Positions 34,682-43,572 are shown, counted from the stretch's first letter. The stretch: 64,000 nt of DNA from Regnicoccus_A sp014224355 (GCF_050920705.1 NZ_CP154799.1:1674001-1738000); one strand, 5' to 3'. Translations and numbers: made by a program. The notes: generated by a model from the letters alone, not told the origin.

Positions 34682-37411
34682 ATGCTTTTAGAATACGCTG
34701 GCCATCAACGGGCCTTGTTAAGAACGGTCGATGACTTCGGCTTTGTCACCTATGACTTGGTCGGTATACCCAGGCGGCTTTGTGAAGTGGATTCTCTTCC
34801 TCCACTGGTTGAGACCAATGTCGATAAACGTCGAGCAAAACAGCTCCCTACACCAGCAGATGAATTAACAAGCCTGGATCTCGCAAAAGGAGATGGCTGG
34901 CTGTCTCTCTCTGCAAGAACTCTGGCTCGAGTATATGCTGCATTCCTTGTTTCGGAAGATCCTCAGCGTCGACTGGATGCCCGTAAAGCTGCCACACTCA
35001 TGCATCAGGTTAGCCTGGTGCAACACATTCTGCAGCGCCGGGAGCTTAAGAAAGTTCTGATTGGCGATGAGGTTGGTCTCGGGAAAACCATTGAGGCAGG
35101 ATTGATCGTCCGCCAACTTCTTGAACGAGATTCGAGCATCAGGATTTTATACCTAGCCCCTGCCCGGCTGGTTACTAATGTTGCACGCGAGTTTCGAGAG
35201 AAGCTCGATATCGATGCACGCGTATGGGTGGCTGGTTCGGGTTCCGATGCCAGAATCAATGATGACCGACTCATCATCGCAAGTATACATAAGGCTGTCT
35301 TCGGAGACAATCTAGAGAAAGTAGTGAAAAGCGGTCCCTGGGATGTTCTTATCGTTGATGAATGTCATCATCTTTCTGACTGGAGTCCTTCAGGTGGAAA
35401 GCCTAATCAGTCCTTCAAACTGGTTAGTCAACTTATCAAGGCTCAGCCAGAAGAAGGTCGCCTCATTCTTATGAGCGGCACTCCGCATCAGGGTAGCGAG
35501 ACCAGGTTCCGCAATATTCTGAGGTTGCTCTCCGATGACGGGAAGGATATCAAAGGGGCCGCTGGTCGCGTTATTTTCCGTACTAAGGACCGTGTTCGGG
35601 ATTGGCGAGGAGCGCCGCTTTTCCCTTCACGTGATATCCGCAAGCCGCTTGTTGTGGAGCTTGGCAAGAGATATGAAGACTGGTATTCCCTAGTGGCAAA
35701 ACTCTATGATATTGAGGGTCTAAATGGAGTACGTCTTCGTGCTGCTGGTTGGGCAAAGGGCCAAGCGCTTCAATGGGCTGCTTCCAGCGTTCAGGCTGGG
35801 CTGGGCTTCCTAGTGCGGCTTGCTATCAGGCGTCTGAACTGGACTTTGCAACACCCTTCCATGAGTGCCGCACTCGCGGTGCTGCGACCTTACCGGGGAG
35901 GGGCACAAGATGAGCCTCTACCTCTCTTGTTTGATCGTCTTGTCAAGCAAGTAGGTAGCGCCGTTCTTCAACAGATTGGCGAGGAGGATGAGGAGGATTG
36001 GGACGAAGAAGAGTGGCGACCTGATCCGGAGATGTTGGCACGGTTGCTCGATGAAGGCGTGGAGCTTATCCAAAGTGGCTCATCTCAAGCCAAGTGGGAT
36101 GCTGTCTGTGACCTGATCGACCGGTTTGAAGGCGACAAGGTTGTCCTTTTCGCCCAGCCCGTAGAAACAGTCTCCGTAGTAGCAGCGGTCTTGGAAGAGC
36201 GCTACGGCAGAAAGCCAGCAATCATCATTGGCAACCAGCCTGATCATGAGCGTACTGCTCAAGTCGCTCGCTTCCAGTCAGATGATGGCCCACGGTTTCT
36301 AGTGTCGTCTAAGGCTGGCGGGGAAGGTCTAAACATGCAGCGAGCACGGTATCTCATACATCTGGACGTGCCCTGGAATCCGATGGACCTGGAACAGCGG
36401 ATCGGACGTGTCCATCGCTTTGGGTCGCGCAAGACCATCGTTGTCGACACCGTGGTCGCGGCAGGCAGCAGGGAAATCGATATGTACCGCATTGCGCGAG
36501 ACAAGCTTGCACTGGTAGCACGTCATCTCGATCCTGAACAGTTCGAGACGCTCTTCAGTCGCGTAATGTCGCTCGTTCCTCCAAAGGAGTTGGAGGCCAT
36601 CCTGGGTCACGTCTCTGGGACGCTCGATTTTGGTTCACCCGAGGCTGAGGAGATAGGACGTTTGGTGAATGAAGGCTTTCATACCTGGAGTAGCTTCGAC
36701 GATGCTTACCGAAGTCAGGCCGAGCTCATTCGAGCCGCGAATCCGGGAGAGGCTCACTGGGCGGACCTTGGTGCTTTCCTTGTTAAGTACTTCGGGGCCA
36801 CTGATGGACCTGGTGCAACTTTTTCCTCCTTTGAGTTCTCGAAAGATGAAATTATTGCTGTCGAAGAAAATGTGAGGACAATTTACGCGCATGGGAATCT
36901 ATATGCTTGTGGCAATACAGGCGGTCTGACTGCGGCTGGTCCTGACGGTCGATTGGCCGCGAATCTTGGGCTGAACCTAGATTGGGTTCAACGCAACCTG
37001 CGCGAGGCACTAACCCCGAATCGATCGGCGGGAATAGCTTTTGTAAATCGTTCGTCAAACCTTGAACTGGAGGTCAATGAAAGAGGGGTCTTTACCTGTA
37101 TTTTCATGCTCAGACAGCAACTTAAGCATGAAGCTGGACGGTGGTCGGAAGGATCGGTGGAGTTGCATCTCTACATAGTGGGCTCAGAGGGTGCACCTCT
37201 AGAGGTGACTGGAGAAGCGAAAGCTAGGGTAGTTCGTGCTCTGAACACCTCCAGCAGAGTGAAAGACCCTCAGTCAATCGCTATCCGTCAGGATCTGCCA
37301 GAGATCGAACGCGAGCTCCTGACCACGCTCCGCACACCCTCCGATATAGATATAGCCCAAGGAGTCCGCTATGGGGTTTGGCCTTTGGCAGCAGTAGTCA
37401 TAGTGCCTTAG
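34682..37411 (+). CDS. SNF2/RapA-type DEAD-box helicase
   Basis: 909 residues. Walker A LIGDEVGLGKTIEAGLI near residue 125 and DECHHLSDW near 225 (motif II) define the first RecA-like domain, with MSGTPHQG as motif III. The second domain has VSSKAGGEGLNMQRA and DLEQRIGRVHRFG (motifs V and VI). An N-terminal ~100-residue segment and a C-terminal ~250-residue segment are unassigned. Such SNF2 ATPases occur in DISARM-like and other defence sets. It directly follows the dynamin-like gene, indicating one operon. No nuclease domain is evident. Confidence 0.8.
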   Translation: MLLEYAGHQRALLRTVDDFGFVTYDLVGIPRRLCEVDSLPPLVETNVDKRRAKQLPTPADELTSLDLAKGDGWLSLSARTLARVYAAFLVSEDPQRRLDARKAATLMHQVSLVQHILQRRELKKVLIGDEVGLGKTIEAGLIVRQLLERDSSIRILYLAPARLVTNVAREFREKLDIDARVWVAGSGSDARINDDRLIIASIHKAVFGDNLEKVVKSGPWDVLIVDECHHLSDWSPSGGKPNQSFKLVSQLIKAQPEEGRLILMSGTPHQGSETRFRNILRLLSDDGKDIKGAAGRVIFRTKDRVRDWRGAPLFPSRDIRKPLVVELGKRYEDWYSLVAKLYDIEGLNGVRLRAAGWAKGQALQWAASSVQAGLGFLVRLAIRRLNWTLQHPSMSAALAVLRPYRGGAQDEPLPLLFDRLVKQVGSAVLQQIGEEDEEDWDEEEWRPDPEMLARLLDEGVELIQSGSSQAKWDAVCDLIDRFEGDKVVLFAQPVETVSVVAAVLEERYGRKPAIIIGNQPDHERTAQVARFQSDDGPRFLVSSKAGGEGLNMQRARYLIHLDVPWNPMDLEQRIGRVHRFGSRKTIVVDTVVAAGSREIDMYRIARDKLALVARHLDPEQFETLFSRVMSLVPPKELEAILGHVSGTLDFGSPEAEEIGRLVNEGFHTWSSFDDAYRSQAELIRAANPGEAHWADLGAFLVKYFGATDGPGATFSSFEFSKDEIIAVEENVRTIYAHGNLYACGNTGGLTAAGPDGRLAANLGLNLDWVQRNLREALTPNRSAGIAFVNRSSNLELEVNERGVFTCIFMLRQQLKHEAGRWSEGSVELHLYIVGSEGAPLEVTGEAKARVVRALNTSSRVKDPQSIAIRQDLPEIERELLTTLRTPSDIDIAQGVRYGVWPLAAVVIVP

Positions 37412-37990
37412 TTGTATCTGCAGTAAAGGTTGACTGCAGAGAGTCGTTGTCCATGTGTAACGTGCTAATAGTGCGATCCCGAACCTCGTTTCTGTGGTGA
37501 AGAGATCGGCGTCCCCGGCGGTGTCGGTGGCTTCGCAGCGGGCTGGGGCAGCGTCATTCGGAAGCAGACTAAGGTGAAATCAGCACAGGGCCTTCGGGCC
37601 GACGACCCCAAGCGATGGCATTTGACGGGGCAGGAGCCTGCCGGGGATGGTGGTCAGGCCCCATCGACATCACCGCTCATCGTCGACAGCTTCAATCGCT
37701 GACTTTCAGGAAAGATGTTGCCGGTCGGCGCCTTTTCAGGCCGGAATGCAGAAATCTCAGAGGAGTCTTTTGGGCCTCTGATACCTGCGAAATCGCTACC
37801 GCAAAAATGAAATGTGGCGTCCTTAATCCCCGTCAAAGAGTATTGCATTCAGACCGGCCCGACAGATCTCGGTTACTTGACGAACTTGTTCATCTCCTTG
37901 AGGTGGTTTTAGGGGATCGCCCCCCGGACCTCTTAATCATCTCCCCGGCGGCCCATCGTGGGCTTCCCACGTTCGGGGGATCATGCCGCG
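37412..37990. other. 579-bp stretch without recognised gene
   Basis: One frame (about 37,469-37,702, ending IVDSFNR and a stop) stays open for about 75 codons but has no start and matches nothing I know; it may be the tail of a deleted gene. The remainder is frame-poor and contains only the 3' flank of the leftward LuxR-type gene. Confidence 0.4.
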
Positions 37991-38743
37991 TTATCGTCCA
38001 GACGAAAGACTGGCCGATCCCCACAGGCTGAAGGCTGGTCCAGTATTCAGGGCTGCTTCCAGGGAGATGATCCCCATGGCTATACCCAGAACAGCGGCAT
38101 GGGTGCGATCACGGGCCTGGAGCTTGTTGATCACGTTGCCGACGTGGGTCTTCACCGTTTCAGCGGAGACGTAGAGCCGCTCGCCGATCTTTCGGTTCGA
38201 GAGCCCGAGCATCACCCCCGTGAGCACCTCCACTTCACGTTCGGTGAGCTTCTCAACGAGTGGTGCCATGTCGTCTCGGCGCCTTTGCTCCTTGAGGACA
38301 TCGGCGGCTTCTTTCGGGTAGTAGACGCCACCTCCGGCAACGATCCGGAACACCGGCGTGAAGTCCTCCGTTTCAAAGCAGATCGCATCGCAGCCGGCCT
38401 TCAGCGCGTCACCGATCACAGCGGTGGACTCACGGTTGGTGATCAGGATGGTGCGTGTGTCGGAGTGGAATCGTTCAGCTCGCCGTACCAGCGACACCCC
38501 CGCCCCTTCATGCAGGGTCTCGCTCACAAACAGGAAGTCGGGCCGGTGCTGCAGCACATGCCTATAACCCTCCTCTTCGGTGGTGGAGGCACCCACCACA
38601 TGCTCAGTGATCGGGTTGATGCAGATGAAGGCTCCAAGCCATCTCGTGTTGCCAAGGCAAGCCACGATGGTCTTCCCCTCAAGGAGCTTCCCGTACTCCT
38701 CCAGCAGCGCCGGGATGTTCTGCAGGTGATGGGTCAGATCCAT
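37991..38743 (-). CDS. LuxR-type response regulator with degenerate receiver
   Basis: 250 residues. The C-terminal ~65 residues are a LuxR/GerE HTH: LTEREVEVLTGVMLGLSNRK, then IGERLYVSAETVKTHVGNVI. The N-terminal ~125 residues follow a receiver fold (HRPDFLFVSETLHEGAG, TRTILITNRES, KAGCDAICFE), but the phosphoacceptor Asp expected after the third strand is replaced in FVSETL. It may therefore be controlled without phosphorylation. It is the only obvious transcription factor in this island, so it is a candidate to bind the CCCCC-N4-GGGGG palindromes. Confidence 0.8.
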   Translation of the reverse strand: MDLTHHLQNIPALLEEYGKLLEGKTIVACLGNTRWLGAFICINPITEHVVGASTTEEEGYRHVLQHRPDFLFVSETLHEGAGVSLVRRAERFHSDTRTILITNRESTAVIGDALKAGCDAICFETEDFTPVFRIVAGGGVYYPKEAADVLKEQRRRDDMAPLVEKLTEREVEVLTGVMLGLSNRKIGERLYVSAETVKTHVGNVINKLQARDRTHAAVLGIAMGIISLEAALNTGPAFSLWGSASLSSGR

Positions 38744-39235
38744 CCGTGGGCCAGGGTTTCGCGGATCCTAGGGAAGGAAGCAGAACAGTCAAACCATCCT
38801 TTTCCCCAGCGGTCAGCCTTGCCTACAAGAAACCTCGTGCCCCAGTATTAGCGCATCAGGTTCTCTCAGGCCAAAAACGGGAGTGACGCACCGGAATTGC
38901 CCATAAGGCGTAGGGCCGAGAAAACCTGTTACGGAGCATTGGTCCCCAACCTTTTCTCTATCCTCAGTCTTCTGGATGTCGCAATCAGCATTCTGTGGCT
39001 CGCTCAGCAAGTCAGCCTCAGGATCCCCCGACTGGGGGATGCTCAACTCTTGGTTTTGCTGAGAGCATGATGAAAGAAGGTTTCATAGGCACAACTGCCG
39101 CCCTTCAACGAATGAATGTCACCGCAAACAGCAGTCTATGAATTCTGTCACACACCCAGTACGATATCTCGGTGGACAGCGTAACTGGCCATTAGATCAA
39201 CTTGCAGATGCTCTGAAGCTCATCCGTGTGATCAC
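38744..39235. other. Intergenic region with palindrome copy 4
   Basis: No convincing gene lies here. It holds the promoter of the leftward LuxR-type gene, the palindrome at 39,023-39,040, and the leader of the small gene starting at 39,236. Confidence 0.5.
39023..39040. promoter_or_regulatory. Palindrome copy 4
   Basis: ATCCCCCGACTGGGGGAT, an 18-bp dyad with perfect outer arms, between the LuxR-type regulator (start 280 bp to the left) and the small duplicated gene (start 196 bp to the right). If the regulator recognises it, this site could mediate autoregulation. Confidence 0.65.
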
Positions 39236-39424
39236 ATGATTGATACACGTGCTGTTCGTTTGGCTGAACTGCAGGCCCAGCTTGAGGTGATCCTCCAGGA
39301 GCTGAGTGAACTGGAACCCGGCACATTTGAGCATGAGGTCGCCGTGCTGCAGCGCTACGAGCCAGTTCTGCGTAATGCACTGGCGTTGGGTGATGAATTG
39401 AGCGATGAACCGTGTGAACCTTGA
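39236..39424 (+). CDS. Small coiled protein, duplicated copy A
   Basis: 62 residues: VRLAELQAQLEVILQELSEL, then a short spacer, RYEPVLRNALALGDELSDEP. The copy at 39,995-40,330 repeats almost all of it (RLAELQAQLDVILQELSDLQ, RYEPVLRDALALGDELTDEP). Copy A lacks the N-terminal 50 residues of copy B and is probably a truncated duplicate or a shorter relative. Highly helical; no family recognised. Confidence 0.5.
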   Translation: MIDTRAVRLAELQAQLEVILQELSELEPGTFEHEVAVLQRYEPVLRNALALGDELSDEPCEP

Positions 39425-39559
39425 TCAGTGGGGAGCCGATCCCCGGTCAGCCTGCCTGCCCGCTTGAAGCGTCGAGAGAGGCTTTCCCGTAAGCATGCTG
39501 TGGAGCAGTGGCAGAAGCTCCTCAAGGCGGGCTGGAGGCGGGTGCAGCCGCAGTGGTGG

Positions 39560-39754
39560 TCAGATCACCCCATGGGGCTTGGTGCGTTCACGCACCTCCG
39601 GCAGCTCCTTCAGCAACTTCCGGGAGGCTGGCCCTTGTTCAGGGTGGTGGACGGCGGTGAAGGCGCGAGCGATCATGCGTGTCTCGATTTCCTTCAGGGC
39701 GTTGGTCGTGTCCATCAGCAGCTGGGTGGAGATGTCATCGGTGGTGAGCGGAAT
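39560..39754 (-). CDS. Small protein of a dispersed family, copy 2
   Basis: From an ATT at 39754 (ATG at 39715 alternative) the frame reads IPLTTDDISTQLLMDTTNAL, then KEIETRMIARAFTAVHHPEQ, and ends LPEVRERTKPHGVI. It matches the small gene at 26,060-26,356 over most of its length. The third relative at 40,370-40,503 has an ATG at the position of this ATT. It lies between the duplicated small genes A and B on the opposite strand. Function unknown. Confidence 0.45.
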   Translation of the reverse strand: MPLTTDDISTQLLMDTTNALKEIETRMIARAFTAVHHPEQGPASRKLLKELPEVRERTKPHGVI

Positions 39755-39994
39755 CGGTCTGGGGTGACTGGTGACAGTGTTCCCAGGTCTGGAGAGGATG
39801 AGCAGTCTTGGGCTTGCGAGGCTTGAGAGGCTGTCTGCCGGTTGGCTGAGGGCTCAGTCCCCCCGCAATGATGCTCCCGCCAAGAGCGAAGCTGAAGGGA
39901 TCCCTGCGGTTCGCCTCAGCGTTGATATGCCGTCATCAATCCCGAACCCTTCACTCCCCCCAGCAATGACGTGCCAACACGTATAAGGCCTGTC

Positions 39995-40330
39995 ATGCTA
40001 CAGCCAAAATCCTGTGCTGATCAGATGGATGACGCTATCCGAGAGCATTGGGAGAGAATCGCCGATGAGGTGTTCGATCGGGCATTGCAGAGGGCAGAGG
40101 CCAACGCGCCCAAAGCCAACGGCTCTGCTCATGAGGTCAGAGTGACAGATGCACGCTTTGCCCGGTTGGCTGAGCTGCAGGCCCAGCTCGATGTGATCCT
40201 CCAAGAGCTGAGCGATCTGCAGCCTGGCAGCGTTGAACATGAAGCCGCAGTGCTGCTGCGCTACGAGCCGGTTCTTCGCGATGCGCTTGCCCTGGGTGAT
40301 GAACTTACCGATGAACCGGGTGAACCTTGA
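39995..40330 (+). CDS. Small coiled protein, duplicated copy B
   Basis: 111 residues from ATG 39995, with AAGG seven bases before it. The N-terminal half is helical and charged (DDAIREHWERIADEVFDRAL). The C-terminal half repeats copy A at 39,236-39,424, ending ALGDELTDEPGEP. The DNA of the repeat, including the following TGATCAG, is clearly conserved between the two copies, so this is a local duplication. Function unknown. Confidence 0.55.
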   Translation: MLQPKSCADQMDDAIREHWERIADEVFDRALQRAEANAPKANGSAHEVRVTDARFARLAELQAQLDVILQELSDLQPGSVEHEAAVLLRYEPVLRDALALGDELTDEPGEP

Positions 40331-40369
40331 TCAGTTCAGTGCCGTTCAGTCTACGGACATCAATCGACT

Positions 40370-40503
40370 ATGTGTCTGGAATGACATGCGTTACTGCTTG
40401 CGCTTGGCGATGAGGCGACGTCTGGCTGAACCATCACCTCCAGGGAGCTGGTGGTGTCCATCAGCAGCTGGATGCCGATGTCGGCGGTGGTGAGGGGCAT
40501 CGG
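40370..40503 (-). pseudogene. Decayed copy 3 of the dispersed small family
   Basis: On the minus strand MPLTTADIGIQLLMDTTSSLE matches the first 20 residues of the family copy at 39,560-39,754, then the similarity stops abruptly. The remaining codons have no family resemblance. It is a 5' remnant next to palindrome copy 5. Confidence 0.45.
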
Positions 40504-40515
40504 TCTGGGGTGAAT

Positions 40516-40534
40516 AACCCCCATCTGGGGGGAT
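40516..40534. promoter_or_regulatory. Palindrome copy 5
   Basis: AACCCCCATCTGGGGGGAT: five C, ATCT and six G, one mismatch from the consensus. It lies just upstream of the decayed small gene and about 390 bp before the proline/acid-rich membrane protein. Confidence 0.55.
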
Positions 40535-40921
40535 GCCCCAAAAAGGCACCTACGCACATCACTCACGGTGAACGCTGCTCATTGCCACACCTATCTGCTG
40601 CCGGAAGATTACGAACTCCTAACAATAAAAAAGATTTCTGGCGACAGCGATAGGCCAACCATGCAGATCAATGCTCATGGATTAAATAAGGGAAATCTGT
40701 TCTTCAAGCCACCTAGAAGCACCCCTGGGATCAAGAGGCGCGTAGGGATCATCTGCGAGCCGCGTAACGAACCATAAACGAGCGAGAGCCCATCTCTGAA
40801 GAGCTGGCTAAGAGTAGGCCTGATCTTAAGAAGTGAGTAAAACCCGAAGACTCTGAGGTGAGAGTACAAGGAACAAGCAGATCTACGAAAGGCTGACACA
40901 CTGTTAGAAGGAGCTAATAGC
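40535..40921. other. Leader region without convincing gene
   Basis: A 69-codon GTG-started frame at 40,568-40,777 has no family-like features and is not called. The stretch probably contains the promoter of the gene starting at 40,922. Confidence 0.4.
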
Positions 40922-42493
40922 ATGCCATCCGACATCGACGAACACATCCATCCGTTACCCGTTTGCGGGACCGGCCAACACACTCCCCATTCCCCGCAGT
41001 GTGCTGGGCGTGGGCAACTGGTGGCCTGCGGGACGATCGTGGACCCACTCCACCCGCACTTCGGCATGGCCCTCTGCTGGCATCGCCCGATTGATGCCGA
41101 TCCAGAGGCGGGCGAAGAACCCGAATTGGAAACGGGCCCCGCCGATGAAACCAGCCCGATGGACGGACCCCTGGAGGAGCCCGAGGAAGGTGGCGAACCC
41201 CCGGAACCCGAAGAACCATCCGGCTTGCCTGACCCATCGGCTGGGGCACCCGACGTCGGCGACCCGGACACTCCGGAGAGCGCAGAGCCTTTGCCGGCGG
41301 GAGAAGGCGGGGACACGCTGACGCTCCCGGAAGACCGTGACTGGAGGTGGTGGCTGAAGTACTGGTGGCTTCTGCCTCTGATCCTGTTCCTGATGGGATT
41401 CATCGCCCTGCTCATGAAGATCCTGAAGGTGTTCGGCGACTTCGCGGGCCTGGTCGAACTACTCCAGAAGTTCTGGAATGCCCTGCGTGACTTTCTGCGC
41501 GGTTCCACCGATACGCCGCCGGGCGGCGACGGGCCGGAAGACGTGACACCAGAAGAGCCCGAAGGTAATGAAAACGATGAAGCCTGCGAGCTGGTCTCTC
41601 AACCGAGGATCATCCTTGGGGAAGATGGATGGGTCCTTCTGAATCCAGAGAACGATCAGGATTGGGGCCGCCTCGTACACGAGTTCAAGATTCGGGCTGA
41701 CTTCGCGCAGCACTGCAAGTGCTGCGAATACCAGCAGGAGATCAAGGGCTACTTTCGGGAACGCCAAAGCAATGGCGAATGGAAAGACCGCGAGCTTCTC
41801 CTTCCTAGGGGCAAGACCCTGAGCCCAACTCGTTTCGAGATCGATGGGAAACGGCAACCGGATTTCGAGTACGGAAGGCGCCGCCGGCAGGGCAACAGGG
41901 AAGAGGACAAGTACCTACCTGAGCGAGACGATGGGTGTGAGTACCAGGGGTACGACCTTCCGGGATTGGGCTTGGAGGTGGGGGTTCAAGTTGACATCGA
42001 TCTGACGTTCAGGGGGCGGGTCATCGATCGCTGCAGAGACCGCATCCTGTGGGAGTACACCTGGCGTTTGCAGACCAGGGGATACATCGAGCGGGAACCG
42101 CCGACGTCCCCTGGTGGTCGTGGGCTCCTCGTTTATCGAGAGGGTGAACTGCCCGGCAGCACGACCACTGGAACCCCTACTGGCGGAACTACGACCACAC
42201 CTGGCGCCGGCAGCACGCCGACCGGAGGAACCACGGCTGGAGGTCCGACAGTAACGAATGGGGGGTTGCCCGAGAACCTCCCCTGGAGGAGCTCAGTGAG
42301 CGACGACGATCCCTGTCAGGCCGTCAAGGTGCAGAGGATGGGCGGTCTCCTCATCTCATGCAGAGGTCGATGCATGACCGGAGGGCCTTGTCGCCTGGAG
42401 AAGCGCCCAGCGTGGAGTTCGCAGAACTGGCGCCTCGTTCCCGGCAGCCTGGAGGTCGCCACTCCGGGGTTCGAATACCGATGCCGGTGCTAG
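40922..42493 (+). CDS. Proline/acid-rich single-pass membrane protein, Cys-rich
   Basis: 523 residues. Residues 1-60 hold scattered His/Cys pairs (PLPVCGTGQHTPHSPQCAGR). Residues about 60-135 are a Pro/Glu/Asp-rich linker. A membrane helix follows (WWLLPLILFLMGFIALLMKIL, about 147-167). The C-terminal 290 residues contain a Cys cluster (QHCKCCEYQQEI) and a beta-rich, basic domain (RGRVIDRCRDRILWEYTWRL), then a Thr/Gly-rich low-complexity segment. The architecture suggests a cell-envelope protein with a large exposed domain. No family recognised; a toxin-like role is possible but unsupported. Confidence 0.65.
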   Translation: MPSDIDEHIHPLPVCGTGQHTPHSPQCAGRGQLVACGTIVDPLHPHFGMALCWHRPIDADPEAGEEPELETGPADETSPMDGPLEEPEEGGEPPEPEEPSGLPDPSAGAPDVGDPDTPESAEPLPAGEGGDTLTLPEDRDWRWWLKYWWLLPLILFLMGFIALLMKILKVFGDFAGLVELLQKFWNALRDFLRGSTDTPPGGDGPEDVTPEEPEGNENDEACELVSQPRIILGEDGWVLLNPENDQDWGRLVHEFKIRADFAQHCKCCEYQQEIKGYFRERQSNGEWKDRELLLPRGKTLSPTRFEIDGKRQPDFEYGRRRRQGNREEDKYLPERDDGCEYQGYDLPGLGLEVGVQVDIDLTFRGRVIDRCRDRILWEYTWRLQTRGYIEREPPTSPGGRGLLVYREGELPGSTTTGTPTGGTTTTPGAGSTPTGGTTAGGPTVTNGGLPENLPWRSSVSDDDPCQAVKVQRMGGLLISCRGRCMTGGPCRLEKRPAWSSQNWRLVPGSLEVATPGFEYRCRC

Positions 42494-42564
42494 GTCTTTG
42501 TTGCACGAACCCAACACCCCGTAACCAGCCAACAAAATCCCCACCTGTCGGCAGGGCGTCAGAA

Positions 42565-43140
42565 TCAACGGCCTTTTCCTTCAGCGAACTGCGCTGATGA
42601 CTGGCAGCTTGCTAGCTCTAAGGCGTTTCTTCGGAGGCGGTACCTGCGGATATAGGCGAGGGCAGGGGCGAAACCGAACAGGGCGGAGAGAGGCAGCGGC
42701 GCTGGAATTGGGACTACTCCCTGTACGACAGCCCATGTACGGTTAGAATTCGCATTTAAACCTGGGACAAACTCAGCTATGTCTGCATAGTTGACTGTTT
42801 GTTGACCGCCACTTCCAAAGGTAGCATAAGCAAAGTATGGGGCGTTCGTTGGTGAGTTATTTGGGTTTGTACTGGTGGTGAAAAAAGGATCATTTCGGTT
42901 CGCGCCACTATTCCAAGCGTTAAAGGCTAAATCACCTGCAAGGTTGGCATTGCCCCAAAATGGCTGAACCTCCAAAAGGGGCTGAAGGTTCTTAAAGCTA
43001 TCAGTTTGTGTAGTTAATTCGTAACTTACACCGCTAACAGTAACGACGAGAGCGCGAGAGGCTTCAGGCGTAACCAGTATTAATCCAAAAGCGGCCAGTG
43101 AAGGGGCTAAGATTTTTTTAATCACTGAATTCTCCTTCAT
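42565..43140 (-). CDS. Secreted protein with PEP-CTERM-like sorting tail
   Basis: 191 residues. A Sec signal (KKILAPSLAAFGLILVTPEA) starts the protein. The central ~120 residues are Asn/Thr/Gly-rich and beta-prone, as in exported cyanobacterial surface proteins. Near the C-terminus VPIPAPLPLSALFGFAPALA is followed by a basic stretch (YIRRYRLRRN), the layout of PEP-CTERM-like sorting signals. The basic stretch is followed by another 20 residues, longer than usual, so the true stop context may have been altered. No exosortase is present in the window. Confidence 0.65.
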   Translation of the reverse strand: MKENSVIKKILAPSLAAFGLILVTPEASRALVVTVSGVSYELTTQTDSFKNLQPLLEVQPFWGNANLAGDLAFNAWNSGANRNDPFFTTSTNPNNSPTNAPYFAYATFGSGGQQTVNYADIAEFVPGLNANSNRTWAVVQGVVPIPAPLPLSALFGFAPALAYIRRYRLRRNALELASCQSSAQFAEGKGR

Positions 43141-43519
43141 TAAAGCAGATGATTATACACTCCTGCAGACCAGGATCGAGTCTTGACTGTCACATACGAG
43201 TCTTGTTTGTACCCAGTTGTGCCTGGTTGCGGTCACGTCTAGCACCTAGGTGCCGAACGTCCCGAAGGGTCATGTGACTCAGATCCCTGGCGCCTACCCC
43301 TTCTTGATCCGGCGTAGTGACCTGCCGGTTCACCGTGGCGACTCGTGATCAGATTCTCAGACTGTTTCCGACAGGGGGCCTTGCCAGCTGCTTGATCACG
43401 CCAGCGAACATGCAGAGTCAGTTGTCTGTGAAGAGTTCGGATAGCCCCTTGACTAAGGAATCAAGAGTCACCCTGCCAGTCGCCGTCAGGCGTGTTAGCG
43501 CTCTATGCACAGCAGGCTC
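43141..43519. other. Intergenic region without recognised gene
   Basis: About 380 bp between two leftward genes. A 68-codon frame at 43,317-43,523 has no family-like features. It probably includes the promoter of the secreted protein. Confidence 0.4.
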
Positions 43520-43554
43520 CTAGCAAAAGCCCCCACCCGTAACGGGCAGGGGCT
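43520..43554 (-). terminator. Rho-independent terminator for the leftward small genes
   Basis: Read leftward, AGCCCCTGCCCG, loop TTA, CGGGTGGGGGCT is followed by TTTTGC. The stem has one A-C mismatch inside an otherwise GC-rich helix. It starts about 20 bp after the stop of the gene at 43,573-43,821. Confidence 0.65.
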
Positions 43555-43572
43555 CAGCAGCAACACCGCCGC

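Noticed and set aside
40568..40777. 69-codon frame before the proline/acid-rich membrane protein
   Set aside because: GTG start, no family-like composition and no sign of coupling; treated as leader DNA.
42467..42492. GGTTCGAATACC-like sequence resembling a tRNA T-loop
   Set aside because: It lies inside the coding end of the membrane protein and no acceptor, D or anticodon stems can be built around it.
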